The translations under genes and the position numbers were made by a program. A model generated the notes under the pieces. It searched no databases. It worked only from the letters and a program-made list of their open reading frames with translations, and was not told the DNA's origin. 64,000 nucleotides of DNA, from assembly GCF_003258945.1 (NCBI RefSeq), contig NZ_QLIX01000017.1:48375-112374 (forward strand), read 5' to 3'. Source of the DNA: Roseicella frigidaeris. Its GTDB lineage: Bacteria > Pseudomonadota > Alphaproteobacteria > Acetobacterales > Acetobacteraceae. Shown one piece after another: positions 45,868 through 54,026 of the stretch; within the stretch, counting starts at the first letter, position 1, and each line of letters opens with the position of its first letter.

Positions 45868-45962
45868 GGACCTGCCTTTCCTCGCCCCGCCCCCCGCCTC
45901 GATCGGGCGATGGGCCGGTTGTCCGACCGGGATGTCTAGCATGCCCGCCCCCCTCTGCCCAC

Positions 45963-46334
45963 TCAGGGAGCGGAGCCGCCCCGCGCCGCCAGACGATCCA
46001 GATAGGTGCGCTCGATCTCCTGCGGGTCATAGGGCTTGGGCAGGAAGGGGGCCTCGCGCAGCACCGCCGGCACCTCCTCGCGCCGGGCCCCGGAGACGAA
46101 GGCGAAGGGCGTGCCCTGGTCCGCAAGGTGTCGGGCCAGGTCGAAGGTCTTGCCATCCAGGACGTCGATGTCGAGGAAGGCGGCATCGAAGCTGCGCTCG
46201 CCGAGCGCGCGGCGGGCCTCCCGCACCGAACTCGCCACCGCGATCTCGGCATCCGCCGCGCTCAGCACGATCGTCTCGATATCGATCGCGACCAGGGGAT
46301 CGTCCTCGACGATCAGTACACGCTGTCTCCGCAT
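45963..46334 (-). CDS. single-domain response regulator
   Basis: A 123-residue receiver domain: MRRQRVLIVEDDPLVAIDIE with the acidic pair, D55 as phospho-acceptor (AAFLDIDVLDG), the Thr/Ser position in FAFVSGARR, and K in FLPKPYDP. No output domain, as with CheY/Sma0114-like regulators that often pair with HWE kinases. It precedes the kinase gene on the same strand and is probably cotranscribed with it. The frame is open upstream, but that part is Arg-rich and not domain-like. Confidence 0.88.
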   Translation of the reverse strand: MRRQRVLIVEDDPLVAIDIETIVLSAADAEIAVASSVREARRALGERSFDAAFLDIDVLDGKTFDLARHLADQGTPFAFVSGARREEVPAVLREAPFLPKPYDPQEIERTYLDRLAARGGSAP

Positions 46335-46551
46335 CACCACTTCCGCTGCCGGTCCAGGGTCCGCCCCGGCCGGGATGGGCCCGCCGGGAACGATTCGAAT
46401 CGCGCCAACGCCGGCCATGGCGGCGCGTTCGCCAGTGCCGCTGAACGTGACCCCCCATCCTGCCACCGCCGGTGTCGCGCGCCGGAGCGTTCCTTGACGC
46501 CGCCGGCGTCTCCAGTGTGTCATCCGGGCCTCAAGGGGAGGCAATACCCGC

Positions 46552-47784
46552 GTGAGTGAGGACCCGCCGCGCATCGTCATCGCCGGTGCCGGCCATGCCG
46601 GCGGCTCGGCCGCCGCCTTCCTGCGGCAATATGGCTGGAAGGGCGGCATCGCGCTGGTGGGCGAGGAGGCGCACCCCCCCTATCAGCGGCCGCCCCTCTC
46701 CAAGGCCTGGCTGAAGGGCGAGGCCAGCGCCGAGAGCCTGGCCCTGCGCCCGGCCCGCTTCTACGCGCAGCAGCGGATCGACCTGCATCTCGGCATCCGC
46801 GTCACCGGCATCGACCGCGCGGCGCGCCAGGTCCAGCTCTCGGATGGGCGCGCGCTGGGCTATCACCGCCTCATCCTCGCCCTCGGCGCCCGGCCGCGCA
46901 GCCTGGCCCTGCCGGGCGCCGGGCTGGCCGGAGTGCTGGCGCTGCGCGGCACCGCCGATGCCGATGCGTTGCAGGCGGCGCTCGGGCCCGGCCGGCGGCT
47001 GGCGGTGATCGGCGGCGGCTATATCGGGCTCGAGGTCGCCGCCTCCGCCCGGGCGCTCGGGGCCGAGGCCGTGGTGCTGGAGCGCGAGGCGCGTGTGCTG
47101 GCGCGGGTCGCCGGCACGGCGCTCTCCCGCTTCCTCGAGGCGCAGCACCGGGCGCAGGGCGTCGAGGTGCTGACCGGAGTCGAGGTCGAGGCGATCGAGG
47201 GCGAGGCGGGGTCCGTCCGCGCGGTGCGGCTGCGGGACGGGCGGCGCATCGCCTGCGACACGGTCCTCGTCGGCGTCGGCGCGGTGCCGAACACCGAGCT
47301 CGCCGAGGCGGCGGGGCTCGACTGCGCCGGCGGCATCGTGGTCGACCTCGCCGCCCGGACCAGCGATCCGGCGATCCATGCCATCGGCGACTGCACGCAG
47401 CGCCCGCTGCCGCTCTATGGCCGCAGCGGACGTCTGGAGAGCGTGCCGAACGCGATCGAGCAGGCGAAGCAGGCCGCCGCCGATCTCTGCGGCCGGCCGC
47501 CGCCGCAGCCCGAGGTGCCCTGGTTCTGGTCCGACCAGTTCGAGCTGCGCCTGCAGATGGCGGGCCTCGCCTTCGACGCGCATGAGGCGGTGATCCGCGG
47601 CGATGCGGAAGCGGGCGGCTTCACCGTCTTCCACCTCGATCCGGAGCAGCGGGTGCTCGCCGTGGAGGCGGTGAACGCGCCGGCGGATTTCATGGCCGGC
47701 CGCCTCCTGGTGGCGAAGCAGGCCCGGGTCGCGCCCGAGCTCCTGCGCGACCCGGCGCGATCCCTCCGCGACCTCGCCGCCTGA
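46552..47784 (+). CDS. NAD(P)H-dependent ferredoxin reductase (P450 electron-transfer type)
   Basis: A 410-residue FAD flavoprotein of the putidaredoxin reductase/rhodocoxin reductase group. [21 protein letters not shown] binds [16 protein letters not shown] is the family signature, [19 protein letters not shown] binds NAD(P)H, and [14 protein letters not shown] closes the FAD site. GTG start at 46552 after an AAGGGGAGG Shine-Dalgarno sequence. With the 2Fe-2S ferredoxin gene 25 bases downstream and a P450 gene after it, it supplies electrons for the P450. Confidence 0.9.
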   Translation: MSEDPPRIVIAGAGHAGGSAAAFLRQYGWKGGIALVGEEAHPPYQRPPLSKAWLKGEASAESLALRPARFYAQQRIDLHLGIRVTGIDRAARQVQLSDGRALGYHRLILALGARPRSLALPGAGLAGVLALRGTADADALQAALGPGRRLAVIGGGYIGLEVAASARALGAEAVVLEREARVLARVAGTALSRFLEAQHRAQGVEVLTGVEVEAIEGEAGSVRAVRLRDGRRIACDTVLVGVGAVPNTELAEAAGLDCAGGIVVDLAARTSDPAIHAIGDCTQRPLPLYGRSGRLESVPNAIEQAKQAAADLCGRPPPQPEVPWFWSDQFELRLQMAGLAFDAHEAVIRGDAEAGGFTVFHLDPEQRVLAVEAVNAPADFMAGRLLVAKQARVAPELLRDPARSLRDLAA

Positions 47785-47809
47785 CACCCCAGCCGACAGG
47801 GACAAGCCC

Positions 47810-48130
47810 ATGCCACAGGTGACCTATATCGAGCATGACGGGACCGAGCACCCGATCGAGGTGGAGGAGGGTCTTTCCGTCATGCGCGGGGCGGTCGACA
47901 ACGGCCTGCCCGGGATCGACGGCGATTGCGGCGGCGAATGCGCCTGCGCCACCTGCCATGTCTTCGTCGACGAGGCCTGGCTGGCGAAGACCGGCCTGCC
48001 GGGCGAGCAGGAGGCGAGCATGCTGAGCTTCGCCGCCACGGCGCAGCCGAATTCGCGCCTGTCCTGCCAGATCGTCATGACGCCGGCCCTCGACGGGCTG
48101 GTCGTGCGGATGCCGGAGGCGCAGCACTAG
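47810..48130 (+). CDS. 2Fe-2S ferredoxin (P450 partner)
   Basis: A 106-residue vertebrate-type ferredoxin like putidaredoxin. Cluster ligands are C40, C46, C49 ([11 protein letters not shown]) and C86 (LSCQIV). It carries electrons from the reductase upstream to the P450 downstream. The ATG at 47810 follows GGGACAAG. Its TAG stop (48128-48130) lies exactly where the nested hairpin repeat (CTAGAGCAGATCCCGATC) begins, so the repeat edge supplies the stop codon. Confidence 0.93.
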   Translation: MPQVTYIEHDGTEHPIEVEEGLSVMRGAVDNGLPGIDGDCGGECACATCHVFVDEAWLAKTGLPGEQEASMLSFAATAQPNSRLSCQIVMTPALDGLVVRMPEAQH

Positions 48131-48325
48131 AGCAGATCCCGATCGGGTGGACTCACCTGATCGGGTGAAGATGCTCGCAAGAACAAATACCTAGAGCATT
48201 GCAGGTGAACGGAAGTTCGCAGGACATGCTCTGGAGCGGAACGCCTGAGGCAGACTTCACCGAAGGCGCGCCTCGGGCGACCAGGCAATGCGCCAGACCA
48301 TGGCCCGCGAACCCAGGCGCAGGGC
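48129..48325. repeat. composite repeat: nested hairpin A, second hairpin, diverged family 1 unit
   Basis: Three modules in a row. 48129-48176 is nearly identical to 6302-6350. 48193-48232 is an imperfect hairpin (AGAGCAT / ATGCTCT). 48234-48325 is a diverged family 1 unit (CGCCTGAGGCAGACTTCACC, CGAAGGCG, CAGACCATGGCCCGCGAACC). Together they fill most of the gap between the ferredoxin and P450 genes. Confidence 0.75.
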
Positions 48326-48413
48326 ACACAGCCCAGGGGCCTGATCGCGGAGGGACGTGACGACCCGCCGCCCTCGCCGGGCCCAATGCCGGAGACGTCC
48401 AGGGAGACAGAGC

Positions 48414-49667
48414 ATGAATGCGCCCGTGTCCATCGATGCCGCCTCCGAGGCCTGGACGACGCCGCTCGACCAGCTCGACCCCAGCCATCCCCGCCGCTTC
48501 CAGGACGACACGATGTGGCCGTTCTTCGAGCGGCTGCGGCGCGACGCGCCGGTGCATTACAGCACCACCAGCCCCCTCTTCGGCCCCTATTGGTCGGTGA
48601 CGACCTACAAGGACATCATGGCCGTCGAGGTGAACCACAAGGCCTTCAGCTCCGAGAGCGGCCTCGGCGGCATCTCCATCCGCGATCGGCCGAAGGATCT
48701 GCGGCTGCCGATGTTCATCGCCATGGACCCGCCGCGGCACGATGCGCAGCGCAAGGTGGTGCAGCCCATCGTCGCGCCGGCCAACCTGGCGAAGCTGGAG
48801 CACGCCATCCGCGAGCGGGCCGGCCGCATCCTGGACGGCTTGCCACGCGGCGAGACCTTCAACTGGGTGGAGCATGTCTCCATCGAGCTGACGGTGCAGA
48901 TGCTGGCGACCCTCTTCGACTTCCCCTTCGCGGACCGGCGCAAGCTGAGCTTCTGGTCGGATTGCGCGACCGCCGTGCCGGAGGCCGGCGGCTTCATCGA
49001 CAGCGAGGAGAAGCGCGAGGCGGTCTTCGCCGAATGCCTGGCCTATTTCACCGGGCTGTGGAACCAGCGGGTGAATGCCGAGCCGCGGCCGGACCTGATC
49101 TCCATGCTCGCCCATGGCGAGGCGACGCGGGACATGACGCCGCGCGAGTTCCTCGGCAACCTGATCCTGCTCATCGTCGGCGGCAACGACACCACGCGCA
49201 ACTCGATCAGCGGCGGGTTGCTGTTCCTGAACGAGAACCCGGCGGAATACGCCAAGCTGCGCGCCAACCCGGCGCTGATCGAGAGCATGGTGCCGGAGAT
49301 CATCCGCTACCAGACGCCGCTCGCCCATATGCGCCGCACCGCGCTGCAGGATGTCGAGCTCGGCGGCCAGCGCATCCGCGCCGGCGACAAGGTGGTGATG
49401 TGGTACATCTCGGGCAACCGCGACCCGGCGGCGATCGAGCAGCCGGAGCGCTTCCTCATCGACCGCAAGCGGCCGCGCCAGCACCTCTCCTTCGGCTTCG
49501 GCATCCATCGCTGCGTCGGCAACCGGCTGGCCGAGATGCAGCTCCGCATCCTGTGGGAGGAGATCCTGGCGCGCTTCGAGCGGATCGAGGTGGTCGGGCC
49601 ACCGAAGCGCGTCTACTCCTCCTTCGTCCACGGCATCACCGAGCTGCCGGTGCGCATCCCGGCCTGA
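48414..49667 (+). CDS. cytochrome P450, CYP153-like
   Basis: A 417-residue soluble P450. I-helix oxygen-activating motif GGNDTT at 256-261 followed by RNS, ExxR at EIIR 295-298, and haem-ligand Cys C367 in SFGFGIHRCVGNRLAEMQLR. These segments, and VEHVSIELTVQMLATLFDFP, are close to CYP153 alkane/fatty-acid terminal hydroxylases, which use exactly this reductase/ferredoxin pair. Hydroxylation of medium-chain alkanes or related hydrocarbons is the best guess. ATG 48414 follows GGGAGACAGAG. Confidence 0.9.
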   Translation: MNAPVSIDAASEAWTTPLDQLDPSHPRRFQDDTMWPFFERLRRDAPVHYSTTSPLFGPYWSVTTYKDIMAVEVNHKAFSSESGLGGISIRDRPKDLRLPMFIAMDPPRHDAQRKVVQPIVAPANLAKLEHAIRERAGRILDGLPRGETFNWVEHVSIELTVQMLATLFDFPFADRRKLSFWSDCATAVPEAGGFIDSEEKREAVFAECLAYFTGLWNQRVNAEPRPDLISMLAHGEATRDMTPREFLGNLILLIVGGNDTTRNSISGGLLFLNENPAEYAKLRANPALIESMVPEIIRYQTPLAHMRRTALQDVELGGQRIRAGDKVVMWYISGNRDPAAIEQPERFLIDRKRPRQHLSFGFGIHRCVGNRLAEMQLRILWEEILARFERIEVVGPPKRVYSSFVHGITELPVRIPA

Positions 49668-49706
49668 ACGGCGGGCCGGGCGGTCCCGCCCGCCCGGCTC
49701 CCCCGC

Positions 49707-51413
49707 TCAGCCCTTGGCGCCGCGCACCAGCCGGCCGGGCAGCGCCCCGGTCGCCTCGCCGTCGCGATAGGTGACGGCGCCGCTGACCACGGTGGCGACA
49801 TAGCCATCCGCCTTCTGCACCAGCCGCTTGCCGCCGGCGGGCAGGTCGTACTGCATCACCGGCACGCGCACCTGCAGCTTGTCGTAGTCGATGACGTTGA
49901 GATCGGCCTTCTTGCCCTCGGCGACCAGGCCGCGATCGGCGAGGCCGAGCGCCAGCGCATTGTCGCGCGAGAGGCGCTTCACCGCGAATTCCAGCGGCAG
50001 CTTCGGCCCGCGCGTGCGGTCGCGGGTCCAGTAGGCGATCATATGGGTGGTGGCGGAGTTGTCGCAGATGAAGCCGACATGCGCGCCGCCGTCGCCGAGG
50101 CCCATCAGCGTCTGCGGGTGCCGCACCATGGTGCGCACCGCCTCCAGGTCGCGGTCGGCATAGTTGATGCTCGGGCGGTTGAGGATGGCGCGGCCATCCT
50201 TCTCCATCATCCAGTCCCAGGCGAGCTCGCTCGGGTCGATCCCGCGCGCCCGGGCGGTGGCGCCGAGGCTGGTCTCCGGCAGCGGCTCGTAATCCGGCGG
50301 GTCGCCGAGCTTGAAGATCATGTCCCAGGTGTTGAGCCGCGCCCGCAGCGCCGGGTCCTCGATCTCCTCGGCGATCAGCCGCGCCTTCAGCGCCGGATCG
50401 CGCAGCGCCTGCATCCGCGCCTCGAAGGGCAGATGCGCGATCGGCTGCCAGGAGGGGCGGGCGACGAAGGGGTGCTGCGACATCTCGAAGCCGAACATCA
50501 GCCCGATCGGCCGCCCCATCACCTGGCCGAACATCCGCGCCCCGGCGGCATTCGCCGCCTCGATCTTCTCCAGCAGGAACTGCCAGAGCCAGGGCCGGCT
50601 CTCCCGCTGCAGCAGGGAGAAGGTCATCGGCCGGCCGGAGGCGGTGCAGATGCGCTGCAGCCGGGCGAACTCATCCTCCGGATCGTCGAAATCCGAGATC
50701 ACCTGCAGCCAGGAGGCGCCCGCCCGGCCGACCGAGCGGCCGATCGCCTCCAGCTCCGCCTCCGGCGTGCCGAGAGTCGGGATATGCCGGCCGTCCAGCG
50801 TCTTGTGGGCGATGGCGCGGGAGGTGGAGAAGCCGAGCGCGCCGGCCTGGATGCCCTCGGCGGCGAGGCGCGCCATCTCGGCGATCTCGGCCTCGGTCGC
50901 CACCGCATGCGCCTCGGCCCGCTCGCCCATCACATGCAGGCGCAGCGGCGCGTGGCAGACCTGGGCGGCGATGTCGGTGTCGAAGCGGCGGGCATCGAGC
51001 GTGTCCATGAACTCGCCGAAGCTCTCCCAGGTCCAGGGGAGGCCCTCGGTCAGCACCACCTCCGGCAGGTCCTCGACGCCCTCCATCAGCTTCACCAGCG
51101 CCTCGCGCCGATCGGGGCGGCAGGGGGCGAAGCCGACGCCGCAATTGCCGATCAGCGCCGTGGTGACGCCGTTGTAGGAGGCGCTGTCGATCCGGCTGCT
51201 CCAGGTGGCCTGGGCATCGTAATGGGTGTGGATGTCGACGAAGCCCGGGGTGACGATCTTGCCCTTGGCGTCGATCTCCTCGGCGCCGCGGCCCGCGACC
51301 TTGCCGATCGTGGCGATGCGGCCGCCGGCGATGCCGATATCGGCCTCGAAGGGCGCGCCGCCGCTGCCATCCACCACCGTGCCGCCACGGATCACCAGAT
51401 CGAGATCGGGCAT
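49707..51413 (-). CDS. N-acyl-D-amino-acid deacylase-like amidohydrolase
   Basis: A 568-residue amidohydrolase-superfamily enzyme. DLVIRGGTVVDGSGGAPFEA starts it; the metal-binding HxH is DIHTHYD (H62, H64), followed by NCGVGFAPC, the Cys loop of D-aminoacylases, and GDGGAHVG with the late Asp. The C-terminal KADLNVIDYDKLQV and GRLVRGAKG complete the small beta domain. It probably hydrolyses N-acyl or cyclic amide bonds. It is convergent with the P450 gene and divergent from a 2OG dioxygenase. Confidence 0.87.
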   Translation of the reverse strand: MPDLDLVIRGGTVVDGSGGAPFEADIGIAGGRIATIGKVAGRGAEEIDAKGKIVTPGFVDIHTHYDAQATWSSRIDSASYNGVTTALIGNCGVGFAPCRPDRREALVKLMEGVEDLPEVVLTEGLPWTWESFGEFMDTLDARRFDTDIAAQVCHAPLRLHVMGERAEAHAVATEAEIAEMARLAAEGIQAGALGFSTSRAIAHKTLDGRHIPTLGTPEAELEAIGRSVGRAGASWLQVISDFDDPEDEFARLQRICTASGRPMTFSLLQRESRPWLWQFLLEKIEAANAAGARMFGQVMGRPIGLMFGFEMSQHPFVARPSWQPIAHLPFEARMQALRDPALKARLIAEEIEDPALRARLNTWDMIFKLGDPPDYEPLPETSLGATARARGIDPSELAWDWMMEKDGRAILNRPSINYADRDLEAVRTMVRHPQTLMGLGDGGAHVGFICDNSATTHMIAYWTRDRTRGPKLPLEFAVKRLSRDNALALGLADRGLVAEGKKADLNVIDYDKLQVRVPVMQYDLPAGGKRLVQKADGYVATVVSGAVTYRDGEATGALPGRLVRGAKG

Positions 51414-51543
51414 GGAACTTCCTCCAGCTTTGCCGGAAGCATGCCCCGGGGGGCGGGGCTGTCAACCACAACTTGGTCGGACGACCGGTTGGCAGCCCCG
51501 CCCCCGCATGCTCTGCTGCGCCGCAGCAGCGCGGAGACGGAGC

Positions 51544-52557
51544 ATGAGCCACGGCATCGCCGATCCCGGCATCCTCGGCCAGGAGGGCCGCATCCCCGTC
51601 CTCGACATCGCCCCCGCCCTGGCAGGCGCGCCCGGCGCCGCGGCGGCGCTGGCCGAGCGCATCGCCCGGAGCTGCGAGGATACCGGCTTCCTGGTGCTGG
51701 CCGGCCACGGCATCGACCCGGCCCTGCCCGCCGGCTGCTTCGAGGCGGCGGCGCGCTTCTTCGCCCTGCCGGAGGAGGAGAAGCTCGCCCTCCGGGTCGG
51801 CGCGCTGAACATCGGCTTCCTGCCCACCGGGGCGCAGGTGATCCGCACCTCCAAGGTCGCCGAGGTGAAGAAGCCGAACCTGAACGAGAGCTTCTACATC
51901 ATCCGCGACCGCGCCCCGGACGATCCGGACATCCTCGCCGGCAAGCCCTTCGTCGGGCTGAACCGCTGGCCGCCCAACCTGCCCGGCTTCCGCGAGGCGA
52001 CCATGGCCTATTTCACCGCCATGGAGGCGCTGGCGCTGCGCCTGCTGCCGGTCTTCACCATGGCGCTCGGCATGGAGCCCGGCTACCTCGCCGGCGACTT
52101 CCGCGACCCGAGCTGCACGCTCCGCCTCATCCGCTACCAGCCGCAGCCCGAGCCGGAGGCGGGCCGCTTCGGCTTCGCCCCGCATATCGACACCAATTTC
52201 ATCACCTTCCTGGCGCAATCCGCCCTGCCGGGCCTCGAGGTGCGGACGCGCGAGGGGGAATGGCTGCGGCCACCCGCCATCCCGGGCACCTTCGTCGTCA
52301 ACACCGCCGAGATGCTCGGGCGCTATTCCAACGACCGCTTCGCCCCGACGCCGCACCGGGTGGTGAACCAGACCAACGCGATGCGCTACGCCATCCCCTT
52401 CTTCTTCGGCCCCGACAACGACGCGGTGATCCGCCCGGTGCCGAGCTGCGTCACGCCGGAGACTCCCAGCCGCTACGAGCCGCTGCGCTACGAGGACCAC
52501 CGGCGCAAGCTGAACGTCACCAATTTCTCCCATCGCCAGCCCGCCGCGGCGGGCTGA
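51544..52557 (+). CDS. isopenicillin N synthase-family Fe(II)/2OG oxygenase
   Basis: A 337-residue oxygenase paralogous to that at 15301-16263. The N-terminal region has IPVLDIAPALAG and TGFLVLAGHGID; KPNLNESFYI parallels KPNENEAFFI of the paralog. Metal ligands are H and D in APHIDTNFITFL and the distal His in TPHRVV; MRYAIPFFF holds the 2OG Arg. The substrate is unknown. The acyl-CoA dehydrogenase gene follows after 67 bases. Confidence 0.88.
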   Translation: MSHGIADPGILGQEGRIPVLDIAPALAGAPGAAAALAERIARSCEDTGFLVLAGHGIDPALPAGCFEAAARFFALPEEEKLALRVGALNIGFLPTGAQVIRTSKVAEVKKPNLNESFYIIRDRAPDDPDILAGKPFVGLNRWPPNLPGFREATMAYFTAMEALALRLLPVFTMALGMEPGYLAGDFRDPSCTLRLIRYQPQPEPEAGRFGFAPHIDTNFITFLAQSALPGLEVRTREGEWLRPPAIPGTFVVNTAEMLGRYSNDRFAPTPHRVVNQTNAMRYAIPFFFGPDNDAVIRPVPSCVTPETPSRYEPLRYEDHRRKLNVTNFSHRQPAAAG

Positions 52558-52624
52558 GGGGGCTTCGCGGGTGCCGCCGGCCGGGTCTACTCTGCCGGCA
52601 ACAGACCTAGCGAGGAAACGGGCC

Positions 52625-53809
52625 ATGGACGGCTTCGATATCGGCGGCATTCCGGCACTGGCCGAGGAGCACCGGATGGTGCGCGACCTCGTGGTCAAGT
52701 TCGTCGAGCGCGACCTGATGCCGCTCGAGCCGGCGGTGCTGAAGCGGGAATCCGAGGGCCAGCGCTATGGGTTGACGCCGGAGGAAGAGGCGCCGCTGCT
52801 CGCCAAGTGCAAGGAGCTCGGCCTCTGGGGCCTCGACGTGCCGGAGGAGTTCGGCGGCGCCGACCTGCCGCTCTCGGCGCTGATGGCGGTCGAGGAGGAG
52901 ATGGGCCGGACCGTCACCCCCTTCCTCTTCCCGCCCGACAGCCCGAACCTGCACATGCTGAAGCTGGCGGCGAATGCCGAGCAGCGGCGGAAATACCTCG
53001 AGCCCTATGCACGGGGCGAGGCGCGCTCCTCCATCGCCATCTCCGAGCCTGGCGCCGGCGGCGACCCGGCGGGCATGACCACCCGCGCCGTCAAGGATGG
53101 CGGCGACTGGGTGATCAACGGCCGCAAGATCTGGGTGAGCGGCGTGCCGCGGGCCGATTTCATCATCCTCATGGCCCGCACCGGCGAGGGCAAGCGGCAG
53201 GAGGGCGTCACCGCCTTCATCGTCGAGCGCGGCACGCCGGGCTTCATCATCGAGCGCGAGATCCCGATGATCGGCGGCCGCCGCACCTACGAGCTGGTCT
53301 TCGAGGATTGCCGGGTGCCGGAGAGCCAGGTGCTCGGCAAGCTCGGCGAGGGCTATGCGCCGATGCAGCTCCGGCTGAACGTCCGCCGGCTGCAGATGGG
53401 CGCGCGCTGCACCGGCATGGCGCGGCGGGCGCTCGAGATGCTCTGCGAGCAGGCGAAGAACCGCACCACCTTCGGCGTCAAGCTCGCCGACCGGCAGGCG
53501 ATCCAGTGGTGGATCGCCGAGGCGGCGACCAAGATCCATGCCTGCCGCCTGATGGTGCGCGACGCCGCCGCCAAGCTCGGCGCCGGCGAGCAGATCCGCA
53601 ACGAGGCCTCGATGGTCAAGGTCTTCGCCACCGAGATGGCGCAGGAGGTGCTCGACAACGCCATGCAGACCTTCGGCGCCATGGGCATGACCAAGGAGCT
53701 GCCCTTGCAGCTCATGGCCAGCCAGGTGCGGGTGCAGCGCATCTATGAGGGGCCGAGCGAGGTGCACCGCATGGCGATCGCCCGGCGGATCCTGAAGAAC
53801 GGATTGTAG
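52625..53809 (+). CDS. acyl-CoA dehydrogenase
   Basis: A 394-residue FAD enzyme that alpha,beta-dehydrogenates an acyl-CoA and passes electrons to ETF. SSIAISEPGAGGDPAGMTT and WVINGRKIWVSG bind FAD and substrate, RTTFGVKLADRQAIQ is the helical domain, and IYEGPSEVHRMAIAR carries the catalytic Glu and FAD contacts. ATG 52625 follows GAGGAAACGG. With a CYP153-like P450 nearby, it could feed hydrocarbon-derived acyl-CoA into beta-oxidation, but no other beta-oxidation genes are here. Confidence 0.92.
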   Translation: MDGFDIGGIPALAEEHRMVRDLVVKFVERDLMPLEPAVLKRESEGQRYGLTPEEEAPLLAKCKELGLWGLDVPEEFGGADLPLSALMAVEEEMGRTVTPFLFPPDSPNLHMLKLAANAEQRRKYLEPYARGEARSSIAISEPGAGGDPAGMTTRAVKDGGDWVINGRKIWVSGVPRADFIILMARTGEGKRQEGVTAFIVERGTPGFIIEREIPMIGGRRTYELVFEDCRVPESQVLGKLGEGYAPMQLRLNVRRLQMGARCTGMARRALEMLCEQAKNRTTFGVKLADRQAIQWWIAEAATKIHACRLMVRDAAAKLGAGEQIRNEASMVKVFATEMAQEVLDNAMQTFGAMGMTKELPLQLMASQVRVQRIYEGPSEVHRMAIARRILKNGL

Positions 53810-53813
53810 TCTT

Positions 53814-53963
53814 CCCCACGACGTCGCTGCGCGCCGCCGCGGGGGCCCCTCTGATCATCCCCACGACGTCGCTACGCGCCGCCGTGGGGGCCCCGGATTC
53901 GCTCGGCGGCCAAGGGGCGTCACAGCCTGCCGCGGCAGAGCCGCGTCAGGGCAACGGGCAGCG
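53814..53963. repeat. composite palindromic repeat, family 2
   Basis: Two tandem palindromes (CCCCACGACGTCGCTGCGCG..., 53814-53849 and 53859-53894), then CGTCACAGCCTGCCGCGGCA with a hairpin CTGCCGCGGC / GCCGCGTCAG and CAGGGCAACGGGC. The same modules in the same order occur at 63692-63845. It begins five bases after the acyl-CoA dehydrogenase stop. Confidence 0.8.
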
Positions 53964-54026
53964 ACGGTTCGAAGGGGCGTTCCTGATCCCGGCCTGCGGG
54001 ACGGGGCAGTTTCGGGAGGAAACACG

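Noticed and set aside
53814..53894. Possible CRISPR array from two similar palindromic units
   Set aside because: Only two units about 45 bases apart, no varied spacers of constant length and no cas genes; the same units recur at gene ends elsewhere.
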